A DNA stretch of 43,245 nucleotides from Geodermatophilus sp. DF01-2 (GCF_004571065.1 NZ_SPQN01000025.1:1-43245); one strand, 5' to 3'; shown: positions 17,071 through 26,655, numbered from the stretch's first letter. Notes: generated by a model from the letters alone, not told the origin. Made by a program: numbers and translations.

Positions 17071-18404
17071 GCGCGTCGACGGCCGGACGGGCCGGCACCG
17101 CCCCGCAGAGCCGGAGCAGGACCCTCGTCGGCGTCGGGGCCGGCAACGCCATGGAGTGGTTCGACTGGAACGTCTACGCCACCTTCGCGGCCTTCTTCGC
17201 CTCCCAGTTCTTCGCCAGCGGCGACGCGGCGTCGGACTTCCTCAGCGCGCTGGCCGTCTTCGCCGTCGGCTTCCTGGCCCGGCCGTTCGGCGGCTTCCTG
17301 TTCGGCTGGCTGGCCGACCGGAGGGGACGCCAGCTGTCCATGAGCATCTCGGTGGGCGCCGCGGCCGTCGGCAGCCTGGTCATCGGGCTGACCCCCACCT
17401 ACGCCACCATCGGGATCCTGGCGCCGATCATCCTGGTGCTGGCCCGGCTCGCCCAGGGCCTGGCCCACGGCGGCGAGCTGCCCGCCGCGCAGACCTACAT
17501 CTCGGAGATGGCGCCCCGGGAGCGCCGCGGGCTGTGGTCGAGCCTCATCTACGTCTCCGGCACGATCGGCATCGTCGCCGCCACCGTCCTGGGCGCGGTG
17601 CTCGCCGCCGTCCTCACCGAGGCGCAGATGAGCAGCTTCGGGTGGCGGATCCCGTTCCTCCTCGGCGGGGTCTTCGGGCTCTACGCCCTGTACATGCGCA
17701 CCCGGATGCGCGAGACGCCCACGTACACCGAGGCCGCCTCGACCGCGGTGGCCGGGCCGGTGGCGCGCCGGCCGCTCTGGCGCGAGATCCTCGACCACCC
17801 CGTGCTGCTCCTGCGCGTCCTCGGTCTCACGATGGGCGCCACGGTCCTCTACTACGTGTGGGCGGTCGCCGCTCCCGCCTTCGCCATCAGCAACCGCGGG
17901 ATCGATCCGGCCGGCGCGCTGTGGGCGGGTGCGGCGGCCAACCTGGTCTTCCTGATCGCCCTGCCGCTCTGGGGTGCGCTGTCGGACCGGGTCGGCCGCA
18001 AGCCCGTGCTGTTGACCAGCGCCGGTCTGCTGGCGGTCCTGCTGGTCCCGCTCAACGCGTTCATCCAGGGCGAGGCGTGGCGCCTCTTCCTGGCCATGTC
18101 CGTCGCCCTGCTCCTGCTCGCCGCCCCCGCCTCGATCGGGCCCGCGGTCTACGCCGAGATGTTCCCCACCGGCATCCGGGCAGCCGGGTTCGGCGTCCCC
18201 TACTCCGTCGCCGTCGCGCTCTTCGGGGGGACGGCGCCCTACCTGCAGGCGTTCTTCGCCGACCGCGGGGCGTCCGGCGTGTTCACCGCCTACGCGATCA
18301 CGCTGGCCGCGATCTCGGTCCTGGTGGTCGTGTTCATGCCGGAGACACGGGGACGCCACCTGGGTGAGAACCGGCCGGCCGGAGCCGCGCCTCGCGCACA
18401 CTGA
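17067..18404 (+). CDS. MFS transporter, metabolite:H+ symporter (MHS) subfamily
   Basis: 445-residue inner-membrane symporter with 12 predicted TM helices. MHS signatures are clear: GNAMEWFDWNVYATFAAFF at TM1, FLARPFGGFLFGWLADRRGR with the MFS loop 2-3 motif, ARLAQGLAHGGELPAAQTYI, and the second-half equivalent GALSDRVGRKPVLL, then AEMFPTGIRAAGFGVPYS. Family members carry shikimate, alpha-ketoglutarate, proline/betaine or dicarboxylates. The coupling to the M20 hydrolase suggests uptake of an acylated amino acid or release of its product. ATG start lies inside the hydrolase stop (ATGA). Confidence 0.93.
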   Translation: MSASTAGRAGTAPQSRSRTLVGVGAGNAMEWFDWNVYATFAAFFASQFFASGDAASDFLSALAVFAVGFLARPFGGFLFGWLADRRGRQLSMSISVGAAAVGSLVIGLTPTYATIGILAPIILVLARLAQGLAHGGELPAAQTYISEMAPRERRGLWSSLIYVSGTIGIVAATVLGAVLAAVLTEAQMSSFGWRIPFLLGGVFGLYALYMRTRMRETPTYTEAASTAVAGPVARRPLWREILDHPVLLLRVLGLTMGATVLYYVWAVAAPAFAISNRGIDPAGALWAGAAANLVFLIALPLWGALSDRVGRKPVLLTSAGLLAVLLVPLNAFIQGEAWRLFLAMSVALLLLAAPASIGPAVYAEMFPTGIRAAGFGVPYSVAVALFGGTAPYLQAFFADRGASGVFTAYAITLAAISVLVVVFMPETRGRHLGENRPAGAAPRAH

Positions 18405-18423
18405 GCGGTGCACACTGAGCGGT
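18396..18423. repeat. Two direct copies of a 14-bp unit at the MFS gene end
   Basis: GCACACTGAGCGGT occurs twice in tandem; the first copy contains the transporter stop codon TGA, so a duplication has copied the 3' end of the gene. Confidence 0.9.
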
Positions 18424-18447
18424 GGCCCCACGGGTCACCGCCGTACC

Positions 18448-18491
18448 GTCGGTACCCGGGCCGGCCGAATTCGGCCGGCCCGGGTACCGAC
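18448..18491. terminator. Perfect 44-bp palindrome, candidate terminator or protein site
   Basis: The sequence from 18448 to 18491 equals its own reverse complement without mismatch, centred on the GAATTC at 18467-18472. In RNA it would form a stem of about 20 bp with an AATT loop. It sits 44 bp after the MFS stop, so it may terminate transcription from either side, although no T-tract follows. Confidence 0.6.
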
Positions 18492-18611
18492 CCGCTCTGC
18501 CGAGGACGTCCAGGGACCTCACAGGTGACCGTCAGCCTCGGACCAGCCACGGGGACCACAGTGGTCGTCGAGGGTGGCGGAGCGCCGCCCCGCGGAGGAG
18601 GACGAGGACAC

Positions 18612-19928
18612 GTGAACCCCTACGGCACCCCCACCTCGGCGTCCGGCAGCTGGCCGCCGCCGGCCTGGGCGCAGCAGCTCGCCGCCGGGCACGCGGCGCC
18701 GGGGCAGGCGTCGACGGGGTCCGCCGCGCCCGGGCATCCCCTCTCCGGGCAGCCGCCCTTCGACCAGGCCGGTTCCGGCCAGCCGGCCCCGGTCCCGCCG
18801 GCGCCCGAGGAGCCGCGCCGCGGCGGCCGGCTGCGCATCGGCGTCGCCGGCCTGCTCGCCGGGGCCCTCATCGGCGGCGGTGCCGGCGCCGGCGTGGTCG
18901 CCCTCACTGACGGCGCGGACGGCGCCGGCAGCAGCGGCGCCAGCACGTCCACGGTGCGGAACGTCACCATCACCAACCCGGAGACGGCGACCGCCGTCAC
19001 CGCGGCCGCGGCCAAGGCCGCACCCAGCGTGGTCACCGTCTACGTCGCCAGCGCCTCGGGCTCGGGCAGCGGGTCGGGCGTCATCCTCAGCGAGGACGGC
19101 TACGTGCTGACCAACAGCCACGTCGTCAGCCTGGACGGCGGCGGTCAGGCCACCGTCTCGGTGCGCACGGCCGACGGCACGCTCTACGACGCGACCATCG
19201 TCGGCGCCCAGCCGGTCTACGACCTCGCGGTGCTCAAGCTGGAAAGCGCCTCCGACCTCGTCCCCGCGGAGTTCGCCGACTCCGACGAGGTGCGGGTCGG
19301 CGACCTGGCCGTCGCGATCGGCGCCCCGCTCGGGCTCTCGGACACGGTGACCGACGGGATCATCAGCGCCAAGGGCCGCGCCGTGGCCACCGGGTCGCCC
19401 GAGGGCGACGCCACGGTGATCGACGCGCTCCAGACCGATGCCGCGATCAACCCGGGCAACTCCGGGGGTGCGCTGGTCAACGGCGCCGGCGAGGTGATCG
19501 GCATCAACACCGCGATCGCCACGGTGGCCGCGGGCGCACCCGGCGAGCAGGCGCGGAGCGGCAGCATCGGCGTCGGCTTCGCCATCCCGGGCAACACCGC
19601 CGCGCGGATCGCCCAGGAGCTCGTGGCCGACGGCTCGGCCGACATCACCTACCTGGGCGTCAGTGCCCAGACCGCCGCGGCCGACGGCAACGCCGGGATC
19701 GGCACCGGCGCGCAGTTGGTGCAGGTGCAGCCCGGCACGCCCGCGGCGGACGCAGAGCTGCAGGCCGGCGACGTGATCACCGCGGTGGGCGACCGGGTCG
19801 TGACCACCTCGACCGAGCTGACCGCCGCCGTCCGCAGCGCGGCTCCGGGCGACGACGTCACCTTCACCGTGCGGCGGGGGCAGGGCACCGAGCAGGTCGA
19901 GGTCACCCTGGGCGCCACCGAGGGCTGA
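18612..19928 (+). CDS. HtrA/DegP-like S1C serine protease with PDZ domain
   Basis: Membrane-anchored extracytoplasmic protease for protein quality control. The 438-residue protein has a cytoplasmic Pro/Gly/Gln-rich N-terminus (1-70), one TM helix (about 75-97), a trypsin-like domain with the triad H170 (LTNSHVVS), D204 (YDLAVLKLE) and S284 (NPGNSGGAL), and one C-terminal PDZ (about 345-435, ending VTLGATEG). This layout is that of the mycobacterial HtrA/PepD group. GTG start with strong GGAGGAGG 10-14 bp upstream. The gene stands alone; no two-component genes are adjacent. Confidence 0.93.
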   Translation: MNPYGTPTSASGSWPPPAWAQQLAAGHAAPGQASTGSAAPGHPLSGQPPFDQAGSGQPAPVPPAPEEPRRGGRLRIGVAGLLAGALIGGGAGAGVVALTDGADGAGSSGASTSTVRNVTITNPETATAVTAAAAKAAPSVVTVYVASASGSGSGSGVILSEDGYVLTNSHVVSLDGGGQATVSVRTADGTLYDATIVGAQPVYDLAVLKLESASDLVPAEFADSDEVRVGDLAVAIGAPLGLSDTVTDGIISAKGRAVATGSPEGDATVIDALQTDAAINPGNSGGALVNGAGEVIGINTAIATVAAGAPGEQARSGSIGVGFAIPGNTAARIAQELVADGSADITYLGVSAQTAAADGNAGIGTGAQLVQVQPGTPAADAELQAGDVITAVGDRVVTTSTELTAAVRSAAPGDDVTFTVRRGQGTEQVEVTLGATEG

Positions 19929-20220
19929 CGAAGGACCTCGTCCTCTTGAATGACCCCCTTGCTCCCCGCCACTCGCAGGCTCGCGGCGGGACCCTGCAAG
20001 GGGGCCGTCAGGGCTCGGGGCGAGCCTCTGGACGAGGCCGGGGCCGGGTGGGACTTCTCGTCCCGTCCGGCCCCGCGTGTTCTCGGCCTCCCAGCAGGTA
20101 GAAGGTCCCGTCCTCCCCCACCCCTCGTGGAAGGACCCCGTCCTCCTCACCGCTCGCAAACTCGCGGCGAGCCTCCGGACGGGGCCGGCCCTGGACGGGG
20201 CCGGGCGGGGCAGAGGGGTC
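19926..20220. repeat. Intergenic region with copies of the recurrent GGACCCCGTCC element
   Basis: The 312-bp gap between the protease and the DUF445 gene has no credible gene. It starts at the TGA with CGAAGGACCTCGTCCTC (a 5-bp hairpin AGGAC/GTCCT), and holds two more copies near 20101-20150 (AAGGTCCCGTCCTCC and GAAGGACCCCGTCCTCC), each followed by CACCCCTCG/CACCGCTCGC, plus reverse-oriented GGACGGGGCC pieces at 20194-20215. Confidence 0.7.
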
Positions 20221-20227
20221 CTCTATC

Positions 20228-20233
20228 TAGGCT
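20228..20233 (+). promoter_or_regulatory. Leaderless -10 element of the DUF445 gene
   Basis: TAGGCT (TAnnnT) ends 7 nt before the GTG at 20241, the spacing expected when transcription starts at the G of the start codon. There is only a weak GGGAG between them. Confidence 0.5.
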
Positions 20234-20240
20234 GGGAGAA

Positions 20241-21518
20241 GTGTCGTCGTCCCCGCGCGCTCCCCTGGCCGCCTCCCTCGACGACCCGGAGCGGGCCCGC
20301 GACCTCGCCCGCATGAAACGGCTGGCGACCGGCCTGTTCCTGCTCGCCGCCGTCGTCTTCCTGACCTGCGTGCTGCTCGGCGAGGAAGCCGGCGCCTGGG
20401 TCGGCTACGTACGGGCCGCCGCCGAGGCGTCGATGGTCGGTGCGCTGGCCGACTGGTTCGCCGTCACCGCGCTGTTCCGGCACCCGCTGCGGCTGCCGAT
20501 CCCGCACACCGCGATCATCCCGCGGAAGAAGGACCAGATCGGCGCCAGCCTGGGCACCTTCGTGCAGGAGAACTTCCTGACCCGCGCGGTGGTCGAGGAC
20601 AAGCTCACCACCATCGACGTGCCCGGCCGGCTGGGCGCCTTCCTCGCCGCGCCGGGGCGCACCGAGCGGCTGGCCGGCGACGCCGGGGCGGTGCTGCACT
20701 CCGTCGCCGGCCTGCTCCGGGACGACGACCTGCGGCCCGCCGTGGCCGGTCTCGTCGACCGCAAACTGCGCGCCACCCCGGCCGCCCCGGTGGTGGCCCG
20801 GGGCCTGGAGCTGGTGGTCGACGGCGACCGGCACCAGGAGGTGCTCTCCGCCGCGCTGCGCGGGCTGGCCCGCTTCCTGGAGGACAACCGGGTGGTCTTC
20901 CGCGCCCAGCTGGGCGACGCCTCCCCCGCCTGGGTCCCGGACTGGGTGGACGACCGGGTCTTCGACCGCGTGTTCGTCGGGGTGCAGCAGTTCCTGGAGG
21001 AGGTCGGCGAGGATCCCCGCCACGAGCTGCGACGGGTCTACGACGCCCGGCTGCGCAGGTACGTGCACGCGCTGCGCACCGACCCGGCGACGGCTGCCCG
21101 CATCGAGGACCTGAAGAGGGAGCTGCTCGAGCATCCCGCCGTCCGGACGTGGTCGGGGTCGCTGTGGACCAACCTCAAGGACGCCGTCCTCACCGCGGCC
21201 GCCGACCCCGACTCGGCGCTGCGGGGACGCGTGGCCGGGCTCATCCGCGAGGCCGCCCAGCTGCTGCAGACCGACCCGCGGGTGCGCGAGCTGGTGCAGC
21301 GGCACGCGCACAGCGTCGCGGGCTCCCTCGTGGAGCGCTTCTCCGGTGACGTCGCCGACCTCGTCGGCAGCACCGTCGCCCGCTGGGACACCGAGGAGAC
21401 CAGCCGCCGCATCGAGCTGCAGGTCGGCCGGGACCTGCAGTTCATCCGCATCAACGGCACCGTCGTCGGCGGCCTGGCCGGCCTGGTGATCTACACCCTC
21501 GCCCAGCTGCTGGGCTGA
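20241..21518 (+). CDS. DUF445 family membrane protein
   Basis: A 425-residue DUF445 (YjiN-like) protein. TM helix near residues 23-43 (ATGLFLLAAVVFLTCVLLGE), then the family core AASMVGALADWFAVTALFRHPL with the next motif IPHTAIIPRKKDQIGASLGTF, a long helical cytoplasmic region, and a closing TM helix after the signature QVGRDLQFIRINGTVVGGLA. Function of the family is not established. The start at GTG 20241 fits a leaderless promoter. The gene is followed by a strong hairpin shared with the convergent rlmB. Confidence 0.88.
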   Translation: MSSSPRAPLAASLDDPERARDLARMKRLATGLFLLAAVVFLTCVLLGEEAGAWVGYVRAAAEASMVGALADWFAVTALFRHPLRLPIPHTAIIPRKKDQIGASLGTFVQENFLTRAVVEDKLTTIDVPGRLGAFLAAPGRTERLAGDAGAVLHSVAGLLRDDDLRPAVAGLVDRKLRATPAAPVVARGLELVVDGDRHQEVLSAALRGLARFLEDNRVVFRAQLGDASPAWVPDWVDDRVFDRVFVGVQQFLEEVGEDPRHELRRVYDARLRRYVHALRTDPATAARIEDLKRELLEHPAVRTWSGSLWTNLKDAVLTAAADPDSALRGRVAGLIREAAQLLQTDPRVRELVQRHAHSVAGSLVERFSGDVADLVGSTVARWDTEETSRRIELQVGRDLQFIRINGTVVGGLAGLVIYTLAQLLG

Positions 21519-21528
21519 CCTGAACGGA

Positions 21529-21575
21529 GTGCGCTGACGCCCGGTTCTGGCCCGGGAAACCGGGCGTCAGCGCAC
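21529..21575. terminator. Bidirectional hairpin terminator
   Basis: Perfect 18-bp inverted repeat (arms 21529-21546 and 21558-21575) with an 11-nt loop, located between the convergent DUF445 and rlmB stops. No T-tract, as is common in high-GC actinobacteria. Confidence 0.8.
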
Positions 21576-21585
21576 ATGCTCGGCC

Positions 21586-22545
21586 TCAGCGGCGGGCGGA
21601 GGCGGCGGCGTAGAGCGCGATGCCGGCGGCGACGCTGACGTTGAGCGACTCGGTGTCCCGCGCGATCGGGATGCGGACGACGACGTCGCAGCGCTCGCGC
21701 ACCAGCCGGGACAGCCCCGCCCCCTCGGCGCCGACCACCAGCGCGACCGGGTCGGCGAAGCCGTCGAAGTCGTGCACGTCGACGTCGCCGTCGCCGGCCA
21801 GGCCGACGGTCATCAGTCCGGCGTCCTGATAGGAGCCCAGGGCCCGGGCCAGGTTGACCGCCCGCGCCACCGGCAGCCGCGCGGCGGCGCCGGCGCTGGT
21901 GCGCCACGCCGAGGCGGTCATGCCGACCGACCGTCGCTGCGGCACGACGACGCCGTGCGCGTCGAACGCGGCCGCCGAGCGGACGACGGCGCCGAGGTTG
22001 CGCGGGTCGGTGATGCCGTCCATCGCCACGACCAGCGGCGGCCGGCCCGAGTCGCGGGCGAGGTCGAGCAGGTCGTCGGGGTGCGCGTACTGGTACGGCG
22101 GCACCTGCAGCCCGATGCCTTGGTGCAGCGCGCCGCCGGACATCCGGTCGAACTCGGCCCTGCCCACCTCGAGCAGTGGCAGCCCCCGGTCGCCCGCGAG
22201 GTGCAGCGCCTCGGTGATCCGCTCGTCGGTCTGGGCCCGCGAATCCCCTGTCACCACGTACAGCGCGGTCGCCGGGATCTGCGCGCGGAGCGCCTCGACC
22301 ACCGGGTTGCGGCCGAGCAGCAGCTCGGGGGCCTCCTCGGCCCGCTGCCGGCTGCGGTCGCGCTCGGTCCGCCGACGGGCGTCGGCTGCGGCGCGCCGCT
22401 GGGCGGGGTGGCCGGGGCGCATCTCGGCGGGCGGGGTCGCCCCGCGGCCGGCGAGCGAGCGCCGGTTCTTGCCGCCGGTGCCTCCCGAGGCGCCCTTCTT
22501 GTGCGCGCCGGTCGTGCGCCCCCGGCGCTGGCTGTTGCCGGCCAT
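21586..22545 (-). CDS. rlmB: 23S rRNA (guanosine-2'-O)-methyltransferase RlmB, TrmH/SpoU family
   Basis: SPOUT-class methyltransferase acting on the ribose of a 23S rRNA guanosine. The 319-residue protein has a basic N-terminal extension (1-75), a substrate-binding domain starting [14 protein letters not shown], and the SpoU catalytic knot with motif 1 [20 protein letters not shown], motif 2 [14 protein letters not shown] and motif 3 [20 protein letters not shown]. The ATG overlaps the cysS stop by one base (TGATG), placing it at the end of the carD-ispD-ispF-cysS-rlmB unit, an order widely kept in actinobacteria. Confidence 0.95.
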   Translation of the reverse strand: MAGNSQRRGRTTGAHKKGASGGTGGKNRRSLAGRGATPPAEMRPGHPAQRRAAADARRRTERDRSRQRAEEAPELLLGRNPVVEALRAQIPATALYVVTGDSRAQTDERITEALHLAGDRGLPLLEVGRAEFDRMSGGALHQGIGLQVPPYQYAHPDDLLDLARDSGRPPLVVAMDGITDPRNLGAVVRSAAAFDAHGVVVPQRRSVGMTASAWRTSAGAAARLPVARAVNLARALGSYQDAGLMTVGLAGDGDVDVHDFDGFADPVALVVGAEGAGLSRLVRERCDVVVRIPIARDTESLNVSVAAGIALYAAASARR

Positions 22546-23948
22546 CAGCGGCTCAGCTCCCATCGCGGTCCCTGCGGGGTGTCCTCGACCTGGACGCCGA
22601 GCGCGGCGAGCTGGTCGCGGATCGCGTCCGCCGCGGCGTAGTCCTTGCGCGCCCGGGCGGCCTGCCGCTGCTCGAGGGCGAGCGCCACGAGCCCGTCGGC
22701 CACCTCGGTGAGCCGGTCGTCGCCGCCGGCACCGGCCCAGTGCGGGTCGAACGGATCCAGCCCCAGGACACCGAGCATCGCCCGGACCGAACCCAGTGTG
22801 CCGGCGACCGCCTTCTCGTCCTCCTCGGCCAGCGCGGTGTTGCCCTGCCGCACCGTCTCGTGGACGGCGGCGATCGCCGCGGGGGTGCCGAGGTCGTCGT
22901 CCAGGGCGTCGGTGAAGTCCGCGCAGAGCACCGGCGCTCCGGCGTCCGCACCGACCCGCTCGGCGGCCCGCCGCACGAACGACTCCAGCCGCCGGTAGGC
23001 GGCCCCGGCCTCGGCCAGGGCGGCATCGGAGAACTCGATCGTCGAGCGGTAGTGGGGGGCGACCAGGTAGTAGCGCAGCTCCACCGGCCGCACGCGCCGC
23101 ACGACCTCGTCGACCAGCGCGGTGTTGCCCAGCGACTTGCTCATCTTCTCGCCGCCGAGGGTCACCCAGCCGTTGTGCAGCCAGTACCGCGCGAAGCCGT
23201 CACCGGCGGCCCGCGACTGCGCCTGCTCGTTCTCGTGGTGCGGGAAGCGCAGGTCCAGCCCGCCGCCGTGGATGTCGAACTCCGGACCGAGGTAGCGCTC
23301 GGCCATCGCCGAGCACTCCAGGTGCCAGCCCGGCCGGCCGCAGCCCCAGGGCGTGGCCCAGGACGCGGTCTCCGGCTCGCCGTCCTTGTGCGCCTTCCAC
23401 AGCGCGAAGTCACGGGGGTCGCGCTTGCGCTCGTCGGTGTCGGTGTCCGCGGCCGGCTCGAGGTTCTCCGGCCGCTGCCCGGTCAGCGCGCCGTACTCGG
23501 GGAAGGAGCGGACGTCGAAGTAGACGTCGCCGCCGGCCGCATAGGCGTGCCCGCGCTCCACCAGCCGCTCCATGAGCGCGACCATGTCCGGCACGTGCCC
23601 GGTGGCGCGCGGCTCGTACGTGGGCGGCAGCGCCCCCAGGACGTCGTAGGCGCGGGTGACCGCCAGCTCGTTGGTGTACGCCCAGGCCCACCACGGCACG
23701 CCGCGCTCGGCGGCCCTGGCGAGGATCTTGTCGTCGATGTCGGTGACGTTGCGGACGTAGGTGACCTCGAGCCCGGATGCCGTCAGCCAGCGCCGCAGCA
23801 CGTCGAAGGCCAGGGCCGAGCGGACGTGCCCCACGTGCGGCGGCCCCTGGACGGTGAGCCCGCAGACGTAGACGGAGGCCTGTCCGGCACGCAGGGGCGT
23901 GAAGTCGCGGACCGCACGGGCGGCCGTGTCGTACAGGCGGAGGCTCAC
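22545..23948 (-). CDS. cysS: Cysteinyl-tRNA synthetase
   Basis: Class I aminoacyl-tRNA synthetase charging tRNA-Cys, 467 residues, the usual length. It has [20 protein letters not shown] with the HIGH-type HVGH and the first zinc Cys, [11 protein letters not shown], the zinc/active-site stretch [33 protein letters not shown], and the KMSKS loop [11 protein letters not shown]. The C-terminal helical domain is complete. The paralogue MshC of mycothiol synthesis lacks the long C-terminal extension seen here, so CysS is preferred. GTG start, 25 bp after ispF. Confidence 0.96.
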   Translation of the reverse strand: MSLRLYDTAARAVRDFTPLRAGQASVYVCGLTVQGPPHVGHVRSALAFDVLRRWLTASGLEVTYVRNVTDIDDKILARAAERGVPWWAWAYTNELAVTRAYDVLGALPPTYEPRATGHVPDMVALMERLVERGHAYAAGGDVYFDVRSFPEYGALTGQRPENLEPAADTDTDERKRDPRDFALWKAHKDGEPETASWATPWGCGRPGWHLECSAMAERYLGPEFDIHGGGLDLRFPHHENEQAQSRAAGDGFARYWLHNGWVTLGGEKMSKSLGNTALVDEVVRRVRPVELRYYLVAPHYRSTIEFSDAALAEAGAAYRRLESFVRRAAERVGADAGAPVLCADFTDALDDDLGTPAAIAAVHETVRQGNTALAEEDEKAVAGTLGSVRAMLGVLGLDPFDPHWAGAGGDDRLTEVADGLVALALEQRQAARARKDYAAADAIRDQLAALGVQVEDTPQGPRWELSR

Positions 23949-23973
23949 TGCGCGGAGTCTACGGAGCGCAGCA

Positions 23974-24471
23974 TCAGCCTGGCGGGGAGTCCACGGACGT
24001 CGTCCGGACGACCAGGGCCGTCGCCACCGCCGCCCGGCCCTCGCCCCGGCCGGTGAGGCCCAGGCCGTCGGTCGTGGTGGCGGTGACGCTCACCGGGGCG
24101 CCCAGGGCCTCGCCGAGCACCCGCTCGGCCTCCGCGCGCCGTGGCCCGACCTTCGGGGTGGTGCCGACCAGCTGGACGGCGGCGTTGCCGACCCGCCACC
24201 CCGCCTCCTCGAGGACCTCGCGCACGTGCGCGAGCACGGCGGCGCCGCGGGCCCCGGCCCAGCGGGGGTCGTCGGTGCCGAGCAGGCCGCCGATGTCGCC
24301 CAGCCCGGCGGCGGAGAGGACGGCGTCGGTGAGCGCGTGCGCCACGACGTCGCCGTCGGAGTGACCGGTGCAGCCGTCGACGCCGGGCCACTCCAGGCCG
24401 GCCAGCCAGCACGGACGGCCGGCCTCGACCGGGTGGACGTCGACCCCGACCCCCACGCGGGGCAGGGTCAC
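23974..24471 (-). CDS. ispF: 2-C-methyl-D-erythritol 2,4-cyclodiphosphate synthase
   Basis: Fifth enzyme of the MEP isoprenoid pathway, converting CDP-ME 2-phosphate to MEcPP with loss of CMP. 165 residues. Zinc ligands lie in VGVDVHPV (Asp and His) and in [15 protein letters not shown] (His). The [14 protein letters not shown] signature is at the end. GTG start overlaps the ispD stop by 4 bp. Confidence 0.96.
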   Translation of the reverse strand: MTLPRVGVGVDVHPVEAGRPCWLAGLEWPGVDGCTGHSDGDVVAHALTDAVLSAAGLGDIGGLLGTDDPRWAGARGAAVLAHVREVLEEAGWRVGNAAVQLVGTTPKVGPRRAEAERVLGEALGAPVSVTATTTDGLGLTGRGEGRAAVATALVVRTTSVDSPPG

Positions 24472-25142
24472 CCGGACACCTGCAGCTCCGCCAGGTCGAG
24501 GTCGTACGGGACGGTCACCTTGGCCGCCCGCTCGTCACCGGGCACGGTCGTGACCGGGACCCCGGCGGCGCGGACCACCGCCGCGTCGTCGGTGAGCTCG
24601 ACCTCGGCGGGCAACCGCTCGTAGGCGTCGACGAGTGCGGCCCGGGCGAAGCCCTGGGGCGTCTGCACGCGGCGCAGCGTCTCCCGCGGGAGGGCGGCGG
24701 TGAGCCGGCCGTCGTCGTCCACCGTGACCGTCGTGTCGACGACCGGCAGCACCGGGACCACCGCGGGCGCGCCGCCGGCCAGCGCGGCGAGCACGCGGGC
24801 CACCACGTCGGTCGGGGTCAGCGGGCGGGCGGCGTCGTGCACGAGCACTGCGTCGGCCGCGGGGCGGGCGGGATCGGACACAGCGTCGAGGGCGGCCCGG
24901 ACCGACGCCGTGCGGGTCGCGCCGCCGACGACCAGCCGCACGTCCAGCGGCAGGACGGTGGCGAAGGCGGTGAGCTCGTCGCCGGGGACGGCCACCACCA
25001 CGTCGGCCACGCCGCCGTCGCGCAGGGTGTCGACCGCCCAGCAGACGAGCGGGCGGTCGGCGAGCGGGACCAGCGCCTTCGGGCGGTCGGCCCCCAGACG
25101 CAGACCGCTCCCGGCCGCTGCGACGATGCCGACAGCGTGCAC
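24468..25142 (-). CDS. ispD: 2-C-methyl-D-erythritol 4-phosphate cytidylyltransferase
   Basis: Third MEP-pathway step, forming CDP-ME from MEP and CTP. 224 residues. The nucleotide-binding start [21 protein letters not shown] carries the conserved GSG and Lys; [12 protein letters not shown] is the metal-binding DAARP motif; later [15 protein letters not shown] and TDDAAVV are typical. GTG 25142 is the only start codon close to the family N-terminus; the frame stays open further upstream but reads into carD. Gap to carD is 41 bp. Confidence 0.94.
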   Translation of the reverse strand: MHAVGIVAAAGSGLRLGADRPKALVPLADRPLVCWAVDTLRDGGVADVVVAVPGDELTAFATVLPLDVRLVVGGATRTASVRAALDAVSDPARPAADAVLVHDAARPLTPTDVVARVLAALAGGAPAVVPVLPVVDTTVTVDDDGRLTAALPRETLRRVQTPQGFARAALVDAYERLPAEVELTDDAAVVRAAGVPVTTVPGDERAAKVTVPYDLDLAELQVSG

Positions 25143-25183
25143 GGGAGCGGTCCGGATGTGCGGGGTGAGCTCGACGCGCGAGC

Positions 25184-25666
25184 TCAGCTGGCGAGGACCT
25201 CGTCGAGGAGCACCTCGGCCTTGTCCTCGTTGGTGCCCTCGGCGAGCGCGAGCTCGCTCACCAGGATCTGGCGCGCCTTGGAGAGCATCCGCTTCTCGCC
25301 GGCGGAGAGGCCGCGGTCCTTGTCGCGGCGCCACAGGTCGCGCACGACCTCGGCGACCTTGTTCACGTCGCCGGAGGCGAGCTTCTCGAGGTTGGCCTTG
25401 TAGCGGCGCGACCAGTTGGTCGGCTCCTCGGTGTGCGGCGCGCGCAGCACCTCGAAGACCCGGTTCAGTCCGTCCTGACCGACGACGTCACGGACGCCGA
25501 CGATCTCTGCGTTGTCGGCCGGCACGCGCACGGTGAGGTCGCCCTGGGCGACCTTCAGCACGAGGTAGGCCTTCTCTTCACCCTTGATGACCCGCGTCTC
25601 GATCGCCTCGATGAGAGCGGCTCCGTGGTGCGGGTAGACAACGGTCTCGCCGACAGTGAAGCCCAT
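25184..25666 (-). CDS. carD: RNA polymerase-binding transcription regulator CarD
   Basis: Global regulator that binds the RNA polymerase beta subunit and stabilises the open promoter complex; essential in mycobacteria. The 160-residue protein is nearly co-linear with mycobacterial Car[21 protein letters not shown] (Tudor-like RNAP-interaction domain), then [19 protein letters not shown] and [19 protein letters not shown] in the DNA-binding helical domain with the wedge Trp. The ATG at 25666 is chosen because it matches the family start and has AAAGGGG about 10 bp upstream. First gene of the operon running to rlmB. Confidence 0.97.
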   Translation of the reverse strand: MGFTVGETVVYPHHGAALIEAIETRVIKGEEKAYLVLKVAQGDLTVRVPADNAEIVGVRDVVGQDGLNRVFEVLRAPHTEEPTNWSRRYKANLEKLASGDVNKVAEVVRDLWRRDKDRGLSAGEKRMLSKARQILVSELALAEGTNEDKAEVLLDEVLAS

Positions 25667-25693
25667 GTGTGTGTGACCCCTTTCGCTGTCCAC

Positions 25694-25699
25694 AGGTTA
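25694..25699 (-). promoter_or_regulatory. Probable carD -10 element
   Basis: TAACCT on the minus strand lies 27 bp before the carD ATG, leaving a short leader that includes the AAAGGGG ribosome binding site. Confidence 0.45.
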
Positions 25700-25788
25700 C
25701 CACGGCAGACTGACGAACGGGACGGCCTGACTTCGTAAACCCGCAGGTCAGGGCCCAGATGAAGTGCCCGGGAGGGGTTGACAGGACA

Positions 25789-26655
25789 GTGGTCGATGTG
25801 CCTGCCGACTCGGCCCGCCCGGCGGGCACCCTCCGTGCGCTCGCCCTCGCGACCCACCTCGGACCGACCGTCGCGGTCACCGCCGTGGCGACCCTGCTGG
25901 CCCTCGTCGCGGGGCTGCCCGCGGGGCGGATGCTGCTGGTGGGGGTGGCCGTCCTCGCAGGTCAGACGTCCATCGGGTGGAGCAACGACTGGCTCGACGC
26001 CGACCGCGACCGGGCCGTCGCACGGGCCGACAAACCGGTGGTCCGGGGCGCCGTCGACCCCTCGCTGCTGCGCACGCTGGCGCTCGGGTCGGCCGCCGCG
26101 TCCGTCGTCCTCTCCCTGTTGCTCGGCGTCGTCCCGGGGCTGCTGCTGCTCGTGCTCGTGGCCAGCGGCTGGGCCTACAACGCCGGGCTCAAGCGCACCG
26201 TGGTCTCGGTGCTGCCCTACGTCACCGGCTTCGGGGCGCTGCCGGCCGGGGTGGTCGCGGCGGCGCCGGGCGGGGCGAGCTGGCTGGCAGCGCCGTGGTG
26301 GCTGGTCGCCGCAGGGGCCGCCCTGGGCGCCGCCGCCCACCTGGCCAACGCCGCCCCCGACCTGGAGGACGACCTCGCCACCGGCGTCCGCGGGCTGCCG
26401 CACCGGCTGGGCCCGCGGGCCGCCGCCGTCATCGGTGCCGCGCTGCTCGGGGCGGCCTCGCTCGTGCTGGTCCTCGGGCCGGACGGCCCGCCGACGGTGG
26501 CCCGCTGGGCCGGCCTGGCGCTGGCCGTGCCGGCCGTCGCGGTCGCCGCCCTGGCGGGCACCGCGCGGTTCCGCCGGCTGGCGTTCCCAGCGATCATGCT
26601 GCTGACCGTCCTCGACGTGGTGCTGCTGCTCGCCGGCGGGGCCGCGGTCACCTGA
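25789..26655 (+). CDS. UbiA family prenyltransferase
   Basis: Integral membrane prenyltransferase of about 288 residues, eight to nine TM helices. The first Asp-rich motif is NDWLDADRDRAVARADKP (NDxxDxxxD), binding Mg-diphosphate; the second is DLEDDLATGVRGLPHRLG. GWAYNAGLKRT is also family-typical. UbiA members attach prenyl chains to quinone, haem, chlorophyll or lipid-sugar acceptors; the acceptor cannot be read here. GTG 25789 is a choice; ATG 25759 is possible and neither has an ideal ribosome site. It follows carD divergently. Confidence 0.85.
   Translation: MVDVPADSARPAGTLRALALATHLGPTVAVTAVATLLALVAGLPAGRMLLVGVAVLAGQTSIGWSNDWLDADRDRAVARADKPVVRGAVDPSLLRTLALGSAAASVVLSLLLGVVPGLLLLVLVASGWAYNAGLKRTVVSVLPYVTGFGALPAGVVAAAPGGASWLAAPWWLVAAGAALGAAAHLANAAPDLEDDLATGVRGLPHRLGPRAAAVIGAALLGAASLVLVLGPDGPPTVARWAGLALAVPAVAVAALAGTARFRRLAFPAIMLLTVLDVVLLLAGGAAVT

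Noticed and set aside
22545-23948. MshC (mycothiol ligase) instead of CysS
   Set aside because: The C-terminal tRNA-binding helical region is present and the gene sits with ispF and rlmB, as cysS does in actinobacteria.
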